From: Pseudomonadota bacterium
Lineage (GTDB): Bacteria > Desulfobacterota > Desulfobacteria > Desulfobacterales > RPRI01
DNA: 16,578 bases
Reading direction: 5' to 3'
Assembly: GCA_018830925.1 (NCBI GenBank)
Contig: JAHJRK010000090.1
Span: forward strand, 1 to 16,578
Notes under the pieces: generated by a model
Seen by the model: the letters and a program-made list of their open reading frames with translations, nothing else
What the model was told of the DNA's origin: nothing
Database searches by the model: none
Shown here: piece after piece, positions 8,521 through 15,615 of the stretch
How positions within the stretch are numbered: the first letter of the stretch is position 1
Layout: each line of letters opens with the position of its first letter
Position numbers and translations under genes: made by a program

Positions 8521-8946
8521 ATGAAACTATTATACTTTAACGGCACCGGTCAGGAAAGTTCTCATAATGACGCCTTTTTTTTTAAAGCGTTTCAGTCCAA
8601 ACTGCCCGGCTGGGAGATCTTGCCTTTTTTTTCTATAGATAATCTCATGGAAACGCTGAAAAACCCCCTTATCTCTTTCGAGAGTATCATCCTGCTCCAT
8701 ATGCATAATGAAGAAGAAATAGACAAAGTTTTGGAGCAGCAGTCTCTGTTTAGCGACTTTGACATCATAATGATTCTTTCCAATACATCCAAATCGAATT
8801 CAGCCAAGTGTTATCGGATTTGTCCGCGGATGTTTTTTTGGGGCGAACCGGATCCGATGACCCTAATTTCGGTACTAATGAAAAAAGCACATCATTTGCA
8901 ACAAAGACATCCGGCTATAAATCGGGATTTATTAAGGTATATTTAA
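8521..8946 (+). CDS. Hypothetical protein, 141 residues, between sigma-54 promoter and chemoreceptor
   Basis: I do not recognise a family. ATG 8521 follows AAGGGAAA. The protein begins MKLLYFNGTGQES and alternates hydrophobic strands with helices (SIILLHMHNEE near 58-68, FDIIMILSN near 80-88, FFWGEPDPMTLISVLMKKA toward the end). This spacing resembles a receiver-like alpha/beta fold, but the paired acidic residues and invariant lysine of a working receiver are not evident. There is no signal peptide or membrane helix. It is the first gene after the sigma-54 promoter, with the chemoreceptor start 104 bases past its stop, so it may be co-transcribed. A degenerate receiver or adaptor acting with the receptor or kinases is possible but is inference only. 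Confidence 0.65.
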   Translation: MKLLYFNGTGQESSHNDAFFFKAFQSKLPGWEILPFFSIDNLMETLKNPLISFESIILLHMHNEEEIDKVLEQQSLFSDFDIIMILSNTSKSNSAKCYRICPRMFFWGEPDPMTLISVLMKKAHHLQQRHPAINRDLLRYI

Positions 8947-8992
8947 TGATTAAATCAGGAAATTTGAAAAAACATCAAGAATGCAACGCAGC

Positions 8993-9013
8993 GGTTTTGT
9001 AAAATACGGAACC
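8993..9013. promoter_or_regulatory. Imperfect palindrome related to the upstream activator sites
   Basis: The arms GGTTTTGTA and TACGGAACC flank AAA. The central 17 bases match palindrome 8266-8282 at 13 positions, including an identical GTAAAATACG core. As RNA it would form a 9-bp stem with two U-G pairs. It lies 37 bases before the chemoreceptor ATG and may be an additional operator or a weak attenuator. Confidence 0.35.
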
Positions 9014-9050
9014 ATCTTGCTTTTAATAAAACGAAAAGGAAGGAGCTATC

Positions 9051-10655
9051 ATGTTAAATAAATTCAAATTATCAACCCGGATTATATTGCTTGGGGTTTC
9101 GATTACCCTCGGATTTTCGATAACCTTTGCTTTTATATATCCAAAGGTTAAGCAAAGCATGTATGACGCCAAGTACTTAAAAACCCGACATGTAGTTGAA
9201 ACTGCATGGGGAGTGCTGGACTTTTACGTCAAACAGGTAAAGGCCAACGCCTTGCCGATGGAAGAGGGTAAAAAACAAGCTCTGCAAGCAATTAAGCACC
9301 TGAGATATGAAAAAGATGATTATTTCTGGATCAATGACATGGAACCACGGATGGTCATGCACCCCATCAAGGCCGAGCTGGACGGGAAGGATCTTTCGGA
9401 AAATAAGGATCCGAATGGTAAGAGATTGTTTGTTGCCTTTGTGGATAAAGTCAAAAGTGAGGGCGCGGGTTTTGTAGATTACTACTGGGCCAAACCAGGA
9501 GAATCCAAACCGGTCCCTAAAATATCTTATGTGAAAGGGTTTCCAGAATGGGGGTGGATCATTGGCTCAGGAATTTACATCGATGATGTAGAAAAAGAGC
9601 TTAGTTCCATTTTTTATACCATCCTTTCAGGAATATTCATAATTGGTGCAGCCGGGTTGTTATTTGCTTACTTTATGGCCCGGTCCATTTCCCGTCCCAT
9701 TAACGAAGTAGTGACTGGACTTAACGAAGGGGCCGATCAGGTAGCTTCGGCTTCCGGCGAGGTTTCCTCTGCCAGCCAGTCTCTGGCAGAGGGGGCTTCC
9801 GAGCAGGCTGCATCGATCGAGGAGACTTCTTCATCACTGGAAGAAATGTCTTCGATGACCAAACAGAACGCTGATAATGCAACCCAGGCCGATAATCTCA
9901 TGAAAGAAGCAAAGCAGATGGTTGGAACAGCCAACGAATCGATGGGCAGCCTTACCGAGTCCATGAAGGAAATCTCCAAGGCAAGCGAGAAAACAGCCAA
10001 AATCATTAAAACAATAGACGAGATCGCTTTCCAGACGAACCTGCTGGCCCTGAACGCGGCCGTTGAGGCAGCCAGAGCGGGAGAAGCCGGAGCCGGATTC
10101 GCGGTGGTGGCCGATGAAGTCCGGAATCTTGCCATGCGTGCGGCTGATGCGGCCAAAAACACGGCTAATCTGATTGAAGGAACCGTTAAGAAGGTCAAGG
10201 ACGGATCGGAACTGGTCACCAGAACCAATGAAGCTTTTGGCGAAGTGGCAAAGAGTGCCGCCAAGGTCGGAAGTCTGGTATCCGAGATTGCTGCTGCGTC
10301 CAACGAGCAGGCCCTGGGAATCGATCAGATCAATAAGGCTGTCGCTGAAATGGACAAAGTAGTTCAGCAGAATGCTGCAAATGCCGAAGAATCTGCTTCA
10401 GCCTCTGAAGAGATGTCTGCCCAGACACAGGAGATGAAGAATTTTGTGAATGAACTTGTCACTCTAGTTGGTGGCCATACCAATGGCAACGGAAATACTT
10501 ATAATAAGCCAGACAGGCAATTCTTATCCAAAAGGAACCCCAAGCCTCCTGAAAGGACACCCCTCAGGAATAAAAAGGCAGCTGCTTTTGCATCAAAGGA
10601 GGTTTATCCCAAGAATCTTATACCTATGAATGATGAGGAATTCAAAGACTTCTGA
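9051..10655 (+). CDS. Methyl-accepting chemotaxis protein with single Cache sensor domain
   Basis: A 534-residue inner-membrane chemoreceptor. TM1 is about 10-30, and the periplasmic Cache domain about 35-180 (DDYFWINDMEPRMVMHP, DGKDLSENKDPNGK, then GWIIGSGIYIDDV). TM2 is about 188-210. The cytoplasmic coiled coil carries the conserved hairpin tip around 324-361 (EIAFQTNLLALNAAVEAARA, then GFAVVADEVRNLA), which contacts CheA/CheW. Only a short SRPINEV segment follows TM2, so a full HAMP domain is not apparent. The tail ends MNDEEFKDF, an acidic-aromatic C-terminus that may serve as a tether for adaptation enzymes, like NWETF in enteric receptors. A strong AAGGAAGGAGC site precedes ATG 9051. 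Cache domains of this type often bind small organic acids, but the ligand here is unknown. No cheA, cheW, cheB or cheR occurs in the window. Confidence 0.94.
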   Translation: MLNKFKLSTRIILLGVSITLGFSITFAFIYPKVKQSMYDAKYLKTRHVVETAWGVLDFYVKQVKANALPMEEGKKQALQAIKHLRYEKDDYFWINDMEPRMVMHPIKAELDGKDLSENKDPNGKRLFVAFVDKVKSEGAGFVDYYWAKPGESKPVPKISYVKGFPEWGWIIGSGIYIDDVEKELSSIFYTILSGIFIIGAAGLLFAYFMARSISRPINEVVTGLNEGADQVASASGEVSSASQSLAEGASEQAASIEETSSSLEEMSSMTKQNADNATQADNLMKEAKQMVGTANESMGSLTESMKEISKASEKTAKIIKTIDEIAFQTNLLALNAAVEAARAGEAGAGFAVVADEVRNLAMRAADAAKNTANLIEGTVKKVKDGSELVTRTNEAFGEVAKSAAKVGSLVSEIAAASNEQALGIDQINKAVAEMDKVVQQNAANAEESASASEEMSAQTQEMKNFVNELVTLVGGHTNGNGNTYNKPDRQFLSKRNPKPPERTPLRNKKAAAFASKEVYPKNLIPMNDEEFKDF

Positions 10656-10967
10656 TACAGGCTGAATGTAGAGAAAAGCTGAAGGCGAAAGGGAATCGCC
10701 GAGTCGGGGTAACCCGGTCTGCAAGGAAATTCAGGGTGTAGGCCGGGTTACTGCGCATGGCGTTAAATGACTGTGCCCATAAAAACTTTATGATTGAATG
10801 GAAATGAAAAGTGGTTCATAAGGGTAGCGTGAATAATTCCCATGTATGGCCCGACCACCTTTAAGATAAAACCACTTGTTGCCATATTTATTGATCAATA
10901 ACCTGAAGTTAGAATAAGATCGGTATCATTGCCGGGTTAACTGAAAAGCAATAGGGAGTAGTCAGAA
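10656..10967. other. Intergenic region with multiple inverted repeats (possible structured RNA)
   Basis: No gene is seen in these 312 bases. Hairpin A is GGCGA/TCGCC (10684-10700). Hairpin B (10708-10752) has 16 consecutive pairs, nine of them the perfect GTAACCCGG/CCGGGTTAC core, and a 13-base loop. A weaker 5-bp stem is possible at 10753-10776. AAGTGGTT (10809-10816) pairs perfectly with AACCACTT (10870-10877) and alternatively with GACCACC near 10853-10859. It does not match any riboswitch consensus I know well. It may be a 3' UTR, a leader of the kinase gene at 10968, or an independent RNA. Confidence 0.4.
10888..10901. promoter_or_regulatory. Perfect 14-bp palindrome upstream of the CHASE4 kinase
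   Basis: TTATTGATCAATAA is fully self-complementary and lies 66 bases before the ATG at 10968. A -10-like TAGAAT sits near 10909-10914. It looks like an operator, but the half-sites are too close together for an FNR or CRP box. Confidence 0.3.
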
Positions 10968-13900
10968 ATGACCTTGTCAAAAAAAACCTACTTTATTGTT
11001 TGTGCAACCTTCATCGGGTTGATAGCCGTTTTGTCTTTCGTTTCCTCGAATATCCTGTGGAAGGGTTTTGATGTTATTGAGAATGACAGCATGAGAAATC
11101 ATGTCGAGCGAATCCTGAGCACGATTGATTATGAATATGAAACCCTTGTCACAACTGTGGGCGATTATGCGGGCTGGGACGAAACCTATGCCTTTGTTCA
11201 GAATAGGAATGATAAGTATATCAAAGTGAACATGGATATTTCTGTTTTTTCCCAGTTAAGGTTGAACGCAGTTATCATCCTGAACAGAAAAGGAGAGGTG
11301 GTATATTCAACGGGCTATGATCACAGGGAAGACAAACAGATTCCCCTTTCCCCTGAAATCATGGAACATTTCCGTGCCGGGAGCTTCCTGGTCAGCCATG
11401 ACAATATCAAAAGCAGTAAAAAAGGGATATTGCCCCTGAAAAATGGCGGCGTCATCCTTGCCTCACACCCGATATTAACGAGTACATTTTCGGGACCGAT
11501 AATGGGAACCCTCATCATGGGACGTGATCTTGACGAAGAGGTTCTCCGGCGGTGGTCAAAATTGACCAGGACCATGCTTTCCCTGCAACCCCTTAAATAT
11601 AAAGAGGAAGCTCTTCCTGCGCCATCAGGGATAGCAGTTAAAAACATCAGCCCCGACATAACTGAGGGCTACACACAGATCCCTGATGTTTATGGCAAGC
11701 CGGCCTATCTGCTGAGTGTTCGCATGCCTCGACACGTTCATCAGCAGGCGCAGAAAACCATCCGGTATCTGGCAATTCTTACTTTTATGGTCTTCCTGGT
11801 CTTTGCCCTTGCTATTATCTGGTTGCTGAAAAAATCGATTATTATCAGGCTGGTAAAGATAGGTCAGGATGTAAATAAGATTGGTATGGACGCTGATTTT
11901 TCCGCCCGTATAAGTGTTGCAGGAGAAGATGAGCTGACCGGACTGGGAAGTGAAATAAACGGGATGATCGAAAAACTGGAGGAATCGACCCGGCAGCTTA
12001 CAGAGACCCACAATACCTTATTTCAGACCAATCGGGTTCTATTTGAACAGATCGAGGAGAAAAAGCAATCCGAAACAGCCCTGCGGAAGAGTGAAGAAAA
12101 ATACCGTTTGATTTTCGAGTATTCGCCACTGGGTCTTTTATCTTTTGATGAAAAAGGCGTTATTCTTGCGTGCAATGACAATTTCGTTCAAATTATCGGA
12201 TCTTCGCGGGAAGTGCTCATTAGCCTAAACATGCTCAACCTGCCCGATAAGAATATTGTTTCCGCCGTTCGGAAAGCGCTCAGCGGAAGCACCGGATTGT
12301 ATGAAGATGTATATCATTCCGTAACTGCCGATAAAGTTACGCCGGTAAGGGCTCTGTTCGCACCGATGATCGTTGGAGACGGACTAATTCCTGGTGGTGT
12401 GGGAATAATTGAAGATATTACCGATCGGAAGCGTGCGGAGGATGCGCTGCACAAAAGCGAAGAAAAATATCGATTAATTGCAGATAATATGGCTGACGCC
12501 ATATTGGTAACGGACATGAATTTGCGCTATACATATGTCAGCCCATCGGTAATGCGTTTATCTGGATTCACCGTCGAAGAGGTCATGGAGCAGATCCCCG
12601 AGCAGACCATGACGATAGAATCCTCGCGGATAATTTACAAGACTTACGAAGAAGAGATGAAACTGGAAGCCAGTGGAAAAGCAAATCCAAAAAGAACCCG
12701 TATCATGGAATTGGAAATATACAGGAAGGATGGGTCCACCTTCAGAGCGGAGCTCTCCTTATCCTTTCTGCGCGACACGGACCAAAAGCCCATCGGGATA
12801 CTCTCCGTGACCCGGGACATTACCGAGCGCAAGTGTGCGGAGGATGCTCTGAGGGAGAGTGAAAGAAAATACCGGTTGGTTCTGGAAGCAAATCCTGACC
12901 CAATGATTGTTTATGACATTGAAGGGAAAGTTATCTATCTTAATCCTGCTTTCACGAGTGTTTTTGGATGGTCACTGGAAGAACGGATCGGGAAGAAAAT
13001 GGATGATTTTGTGCCTGATGAGAGCTGGCCGGAAACCCGGATGATGATCGACATGGTTATTGCCGGAAAAGACTTTTCCGGAATTGAAACCATCCGTTTG
13101 ACAAGGGAAGGGAAGATGGTTCCTGTGAGTATCAGTGGATCCTGTTATCGGAATCAGGAAGGGAATATTGAAGCCAGCGTCATTAATTTACGTGATATCA
13201 CCGAAAGCAAGCGAGTGGAGGCGGAGAAGAAAAAGCTGGAGGAGCAATATAAGCAGGCGCAGAAGATGGAGGCCATCGGCCAGCTGGCAGGTGGCGTGGC
13301 GCACGATTTCAACAACATGCTGAACATTATTCTTGGCTATTCTCAGCTCGCACTGATTAATCTCGAACCATCCAACCCGCTCAATGCTAACCTTCAGGAA
13401 ATCATAAACGCTGCACGGCGCTCCGCGGATCTCGTACGGCAGCTTCTGGCTTTTGCCCGTAAGCAGACAATCGAACCGAAAGTACTGGACCTGAACGATA
13501 CCGTAATGGGCATGCTCAATATGCTTCGAAAGCTGATCGGCGAAAATATTGACCTTTTCTGGTCACCCGCCGCAAACCTGTGGCCGGTTAAGATGGATCC
13601 ATCTCAGATCGACCAGATTATGGCCAATTTGGCGGTTAATGCCCGTGATTCAATTTCCGGTGTCGGTAAAATTACAATCGAGACCGGTAATGCAGAGTTT
13701 GACGATTCATATTGCACTCGGCATGTGGATTTTGTCCCCGGACATTATGCCATGCTTGCGGTCAGTGACAACGGGTGCGGCATGGACAAAGATACCTGTG
13801 AGAAGATCTTTGAGCCTTTTTTTACCACCAAGGAGGTTGGAAGAGGTACCGGCTTGGGGCTTGCCACAGTGTACGGCATAGTCAAGCAGAACAACGGATT

Positions 13901-14381
13901 AATTAATGTGTACAGTGAGCCTGGAAAGGGCACGACTTTCAAGATTTACCTGCCCCGGCATTGGGAAGATGGATCTGCAATCGACGAACCACGCGCGCAT
14001 GCCGAGCCACTGACCGGCACCGAGACGGTGCTGCTTGTCGAAGACAACGAAGCGCTCCTGAAAATGGCTGAAATGATGCTCGAAGGTTTGGGTTACAAGG
14101 TGTTGACTGCGGTTACACCGAACGGGGCTATTCAACTGGTCGGACAGTATACTGGCGACATACACCTATTGTTGACCGATGTTGTGATGCCGGAGATGAG
14201 CGGTCGTGATCTGCAAAAGCGGCTTACCGCCCTTAGGCCGGGTATGAAATACCTGTTCATGTCGGGCTATACGGCCGATGTAATCGCCCACCGTGGTATT
14301 CTCGACGAAGGAGTTAATTTCCTCCAGAAACCCTTCCAAATGGAGGCACTCGCCACCAAGGTAAGGGAAGCTCTGGAATGA
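10968..14381 (+). CDS. Membrane hybrid sensor histidine kinase (CHASE4-HAMP-3xPAS-HisKA-HATPase-REC)
   Basis: A 1137-residue inner-membrane kinase. TM1 is about 8-29. The periplasmic CHASE4 domain spans roughly 35-260, with its hallmark DYAGWDETYAFV at 66-77. TM2 is about 266-287 and HAMP about 287-340. A coiled coil leads to PAS1 (375-487), PAS2 (497-620) and PAS3 (626-745), each ending in an (E/R)DIT linker. The phosphoacceptor is His779 (GGVAHDFNN), the N box is NLAVNARDS, then DNGCGM and GTGLGLA. The receiver has E1025/D1026, phosphoacceptor Asp1071 (LTDVVMP), Ser1099 and Lys1121. ATG 10968 follows AGGGAGTAG. No response regulator with an output domain follows it, so it is an orphan; its target could be the activator at 6799 or a distant regulator. 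CHASE4 ligands are generally unknown. Confidence 0.94.
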   Translation: MTLSKKTYFIVCATFIGLIAVLSFVSSNILWKGFDVIENDSMRNHVERILSTIDYEYETLVTTVGDYAGWDETYAFVQNRNDKYIKVNMDISVFSQLRLNAVIILNRKGEVVYSTGYDHREDKQIPLSPEIMEHFRAGSFLVSHDNIKSSKKGILPLKNGGVILASHPILTSTFSGPIMGTLIMGRDLDEEVLRRWSKLTRTMLSLQPLKYKEEALPAPSGIAVKNISPDITEGYTQIPDVYGKPAYLLSVRMPRHVHQQAQKTIRYLAILTFMVFLVFALAIIWLLKKSIIIRLVKIGQDVNKIGMDADFSARISVAGEDELTGLGSEINGMIEKLEESTRQLTETHNTLFQTNRVLFEQIEEKKQSETALRKSEEKYRLIFEYSPLGLLSFDEKGVILACNDNFVQIIGSSREVLISLNMLNLPDKNIVSAVRKALSGSTGLYEDVYHSVTADKVTPVRALFAPMIVGDGLIPGGVGIIEDITDRKRAEDALHKSEEKYRLIADNMADAILVTDMNLRYTYVSPSVMRLSGFTVEEVMEQIPEQTMTIESSRIIYKTYEEEMKLEASGKANPKRTRIMELEIYRKDGSTFRAELSLSFLRDTDQKPIGILSVTRDITERKCAEDALRESERKYRLVLEANPDPMIVYDIEGKVIYLNPAFTSVFGWSLEERIGKKMDDFVPDESWPETRMMIDMVIAGKDFSGIETIRLTREGKMVPVSISGSCYRNQEGNIEASVINLRDITESKRVEAEKKKLEEQYKQAQKMEAIGQLAGGVAHDFNNMLNIILGYSQLALINLEPSNPLNANLQEIINAARRSADLVRQLLAFARKQTIEPKVLDLNDTVMGMLNMLRKLIGENIDLFWSPAANLWPVKMDPSQIDQIMANLAVNARDSISGVGKITIETGNAEFDDSYCTRHVDFVPGHYAMLAVSDNGCGMDKDTCEKIFEPFFTTKEVGRGTGLGLATVYGIVKQNNGLINVYSEPGKGTTFKIYLPRHWEDGSAIDEPRAHAEPLTGTETVLLVEDNEALLKMAEMMLEGLGYKVLTAVTPNGAIQLVGQYTGDIHLLLTDVVMPEMSGRDLQKRLTALRPGMKYLFMSGYTADVIAHRGILDEGVNFLQKPFQMEALATKVREALE

Positions 14382-14668
14382 CCATAGCCGGATGTGTCCG
14401 GTTCGAGGCTCCAGCATCCAACAATAGAAGCACTGCTTACTAATGGTTATGTTCAATGCTTAACATTCATTGGTTGTATTGATAAGTAGGTGTTACAAAC
14501 AAAAGTTCCTGCAACTGGCCTTTTGCCGGCGTCCTGGATATTTCCCAGAGTGTTTTGTTCGCGAACTAACATGGTGGTCATATAGTTAACAGCCTTCCGA
14601 GTGTGTCCTTTTAAAATCACGAATCATCAACAATAGAAAAAGTGTCAAAAACACTGTTTGCCATATAA
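14382..14668. other. Convergent intergenic region
   Basis: No gene is seen between the plus-strand kinase and the minus-strand operon. A short stem CCGGA/TCCGG (14388-14401) lies just after the kinase stop but lacks a T-run, so it is at most a weak terminator. The rest is featureless apart from the minus-strand hairpin noted separately. Confidence 0.45.
14637..14655 (-). terminator. Weak intrinsic terminator for the minus-strand operon
   Basis: Read on the minus strand, AGTGT-TTTTG-ACACT forms a 5-bp stem whose 3' edge runs into five T. It starts 13 bases after the TGA of the thioredoxin-like gene, the correct position for the operon end, but the stem is short. Confidence 0.35.
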
Positions 14669-14986
14669 TCACTCAATATTCAGACCAGTTGCTGCATTGC
14701 CGGCGATGATTTCTCTGATCGCCCGTGACAGGGCTTCCATGTCCGGAATATGATTAAAGGCTATTTTCTCGTTGATGACGATGGAGGGAACAGCCGGCCT
14801 TTTTCCGCAGCAACGGGTAAGTTCTTCCATACGCGAAAGTCCGCTTCTGTTGCCCACGTCAACCACCGACCAGCGCAGCATCCCCGGCGTAAACTCAGGC
14901 GCGATTTCTTCAAGAATACAGATGGCTAAATCACAAAGGATGCACCCTTTCTGTTTGGCCACAATCTCAACATAGACCTCGCCCAT
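14669..14986 (-). CDS. Small thioredoxin-fold protein with CxxC
   Basis: A 105-residue protein with no signal peptide. The start is ATG 14986-14984, preceded by AAGGAT overlapping the end of the upstream gene; the frame is open further upstream, but that would run through the neighbouring gene. The redox motif C15-I-L-C18 sits at the start of the first helix after a beta strand (VYVEIVAKQKGC). A cis-proline candidate lies in AVPSIVIN (Pro67), followed by the C-terminal helix MEALSRAIREI. An extra Cys pair (C59-C60) precedes the cis-Pro strand. The fold and motifs fit a thioredoxin- or glutaredoxin-like thiol-disulfide protein. It sits 11 bases after the GcvH-like gene, so the two are almost certainly co-transcribed, and it could reduce a partner such as the cysteine- and selenocysteine-rich protein encoded upstream. 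That partnership is inference. Confidence 0.75.
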   Translation of the reverse strand: MGEVYVEIVAKQKGCILCDLAICILEEIAPEFTPGMLRWSVVDVGNRSGLSRMEELTRCCGKRPAVPSIVINEKIAFNHIPDMEALSRAIREIIAGNAATGLNIE

Positions 14987-14997
14987 CACAAATATCC

Positions 14998-15513
14998 TTA
15001 TTGATTGATTTTCTGCATCCGGATTCCCGAATAAACCGCCTTGCATATGCCGCTGACTCCGCCTTTCAGCCCTTCCGGGTTTTTGAACCCTTCGCTGCCC
15101 TGAAGGCTTTGCAGGTAAGCAGCGCATTCCGGAAGGTTCTGGTACACCCTGGCAGCAGAGATTGCGGTGGTCACGGCAAAGAGCCAGCCCCTCGCATATG
15201 GATCCTGGTTGATTATCGCGGGATCGGTTTTGGCTTCGACGTTGAAGCGAATGATGCCCTGAACCGGAGAATCGATATAAAGGATCTTGCCGGTGATCGC
15301 AAAAAGTACAGACTGGCCCTGTTCCACCGTTTCGCCGTCTTCAGCCAGAAAGTTAAGGTCCTGGATTCCGCCGGAAAGCGTCAGGGCCGGTTCGGAAAAG
15401 CCAAAGATAATGGCGCTGTCGTCCAATCTTGCCCAAAGCCCCTGTTTCACAAAATAGCGCAGATTATCGGGCAAGCTCACCCGACGTCCCAGAAATTTTT
15501 CTATAACTGCCAT
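14998..15513 (-). CDS. GcvH-like lipoyl-domain protein with displaced lysine and C-terminal extension
   Basis: A 171-residue protein; ATG 15513-15511 follows a strong GGAGG. Residues 14-115 follow the glycine-cleavage H-protein pattern: LPDNLRYFVKQGLWARL, IIFGFSEPAL, EDGETVEQGQSVL, DSPVQGIIRFN, then INQDPYARGWLF, equivalent to the INEDPYGEGWL block. In true GcvH the lipoylated Lys sits in ESVKA seven residues before SPV. Here the only nearby lysine, K76 in ITGKI, is one residue closer and the ES is missing, so lipoylation is uncertain. About 55 residues follow the H-domain, beyond the usual 125-130 length, with Cys in LPECAAYL and GVSGICKAVY. No P- or T-protein genes are present, so a glycine-cleavage role is unlikely. 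GcvH-like carriers are known to serve sulfur metabolism in other bacteria. Confidence 0.75.
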   Translation of the reverse strand: MAVIEKFLGRRVSLPDNLRYFVKQGLWARLDDSAIIFGFSEPALTLSGGIQDLNFLAEDGETVEQGQSVLFAITGKILYIDSPVQGIIRFNVEAKTDPAIINQDPYARGWLFAVTTAISAARVYQNLPECAAYLQSLQGSEGFKNPEGLKGGVSGICKAVYSGIRMQKINQ

Positions 15514-15615
15514 TGTGCCTCCATCATGCTGATTTATACCATTTTTGAAACTCGTATATCAGTCTGAAAAAATCGTTGCTTTCAATAAACCTCCATGCTT
15601 TGCCATTTCTGTTAC

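Noticed and set aside
9737..10303. 188-residue minus-strand frame opposite the chemoreceptor
   Set aside because: Low-complexity Ala/Ser-rich translation that mirrors the codon pattern of the signalling helix; no motif or ribosome-binding site.
10680..10755. c-di-GMP-I (GEMM) riboswitch
   Set aside because: Only the GGCCGGGTTAC stretch is reminiscent; the hallmark ACGCAAAGCC segment and the tetraloop-receptor layout are absent.
15001..15567. 188-residue plus-strand frame opposite the GcvH-like gene
   Set aside because: The minus strand carries recognisable H-protein motifs and a strong GGAGG; the plus frame shows no family features.
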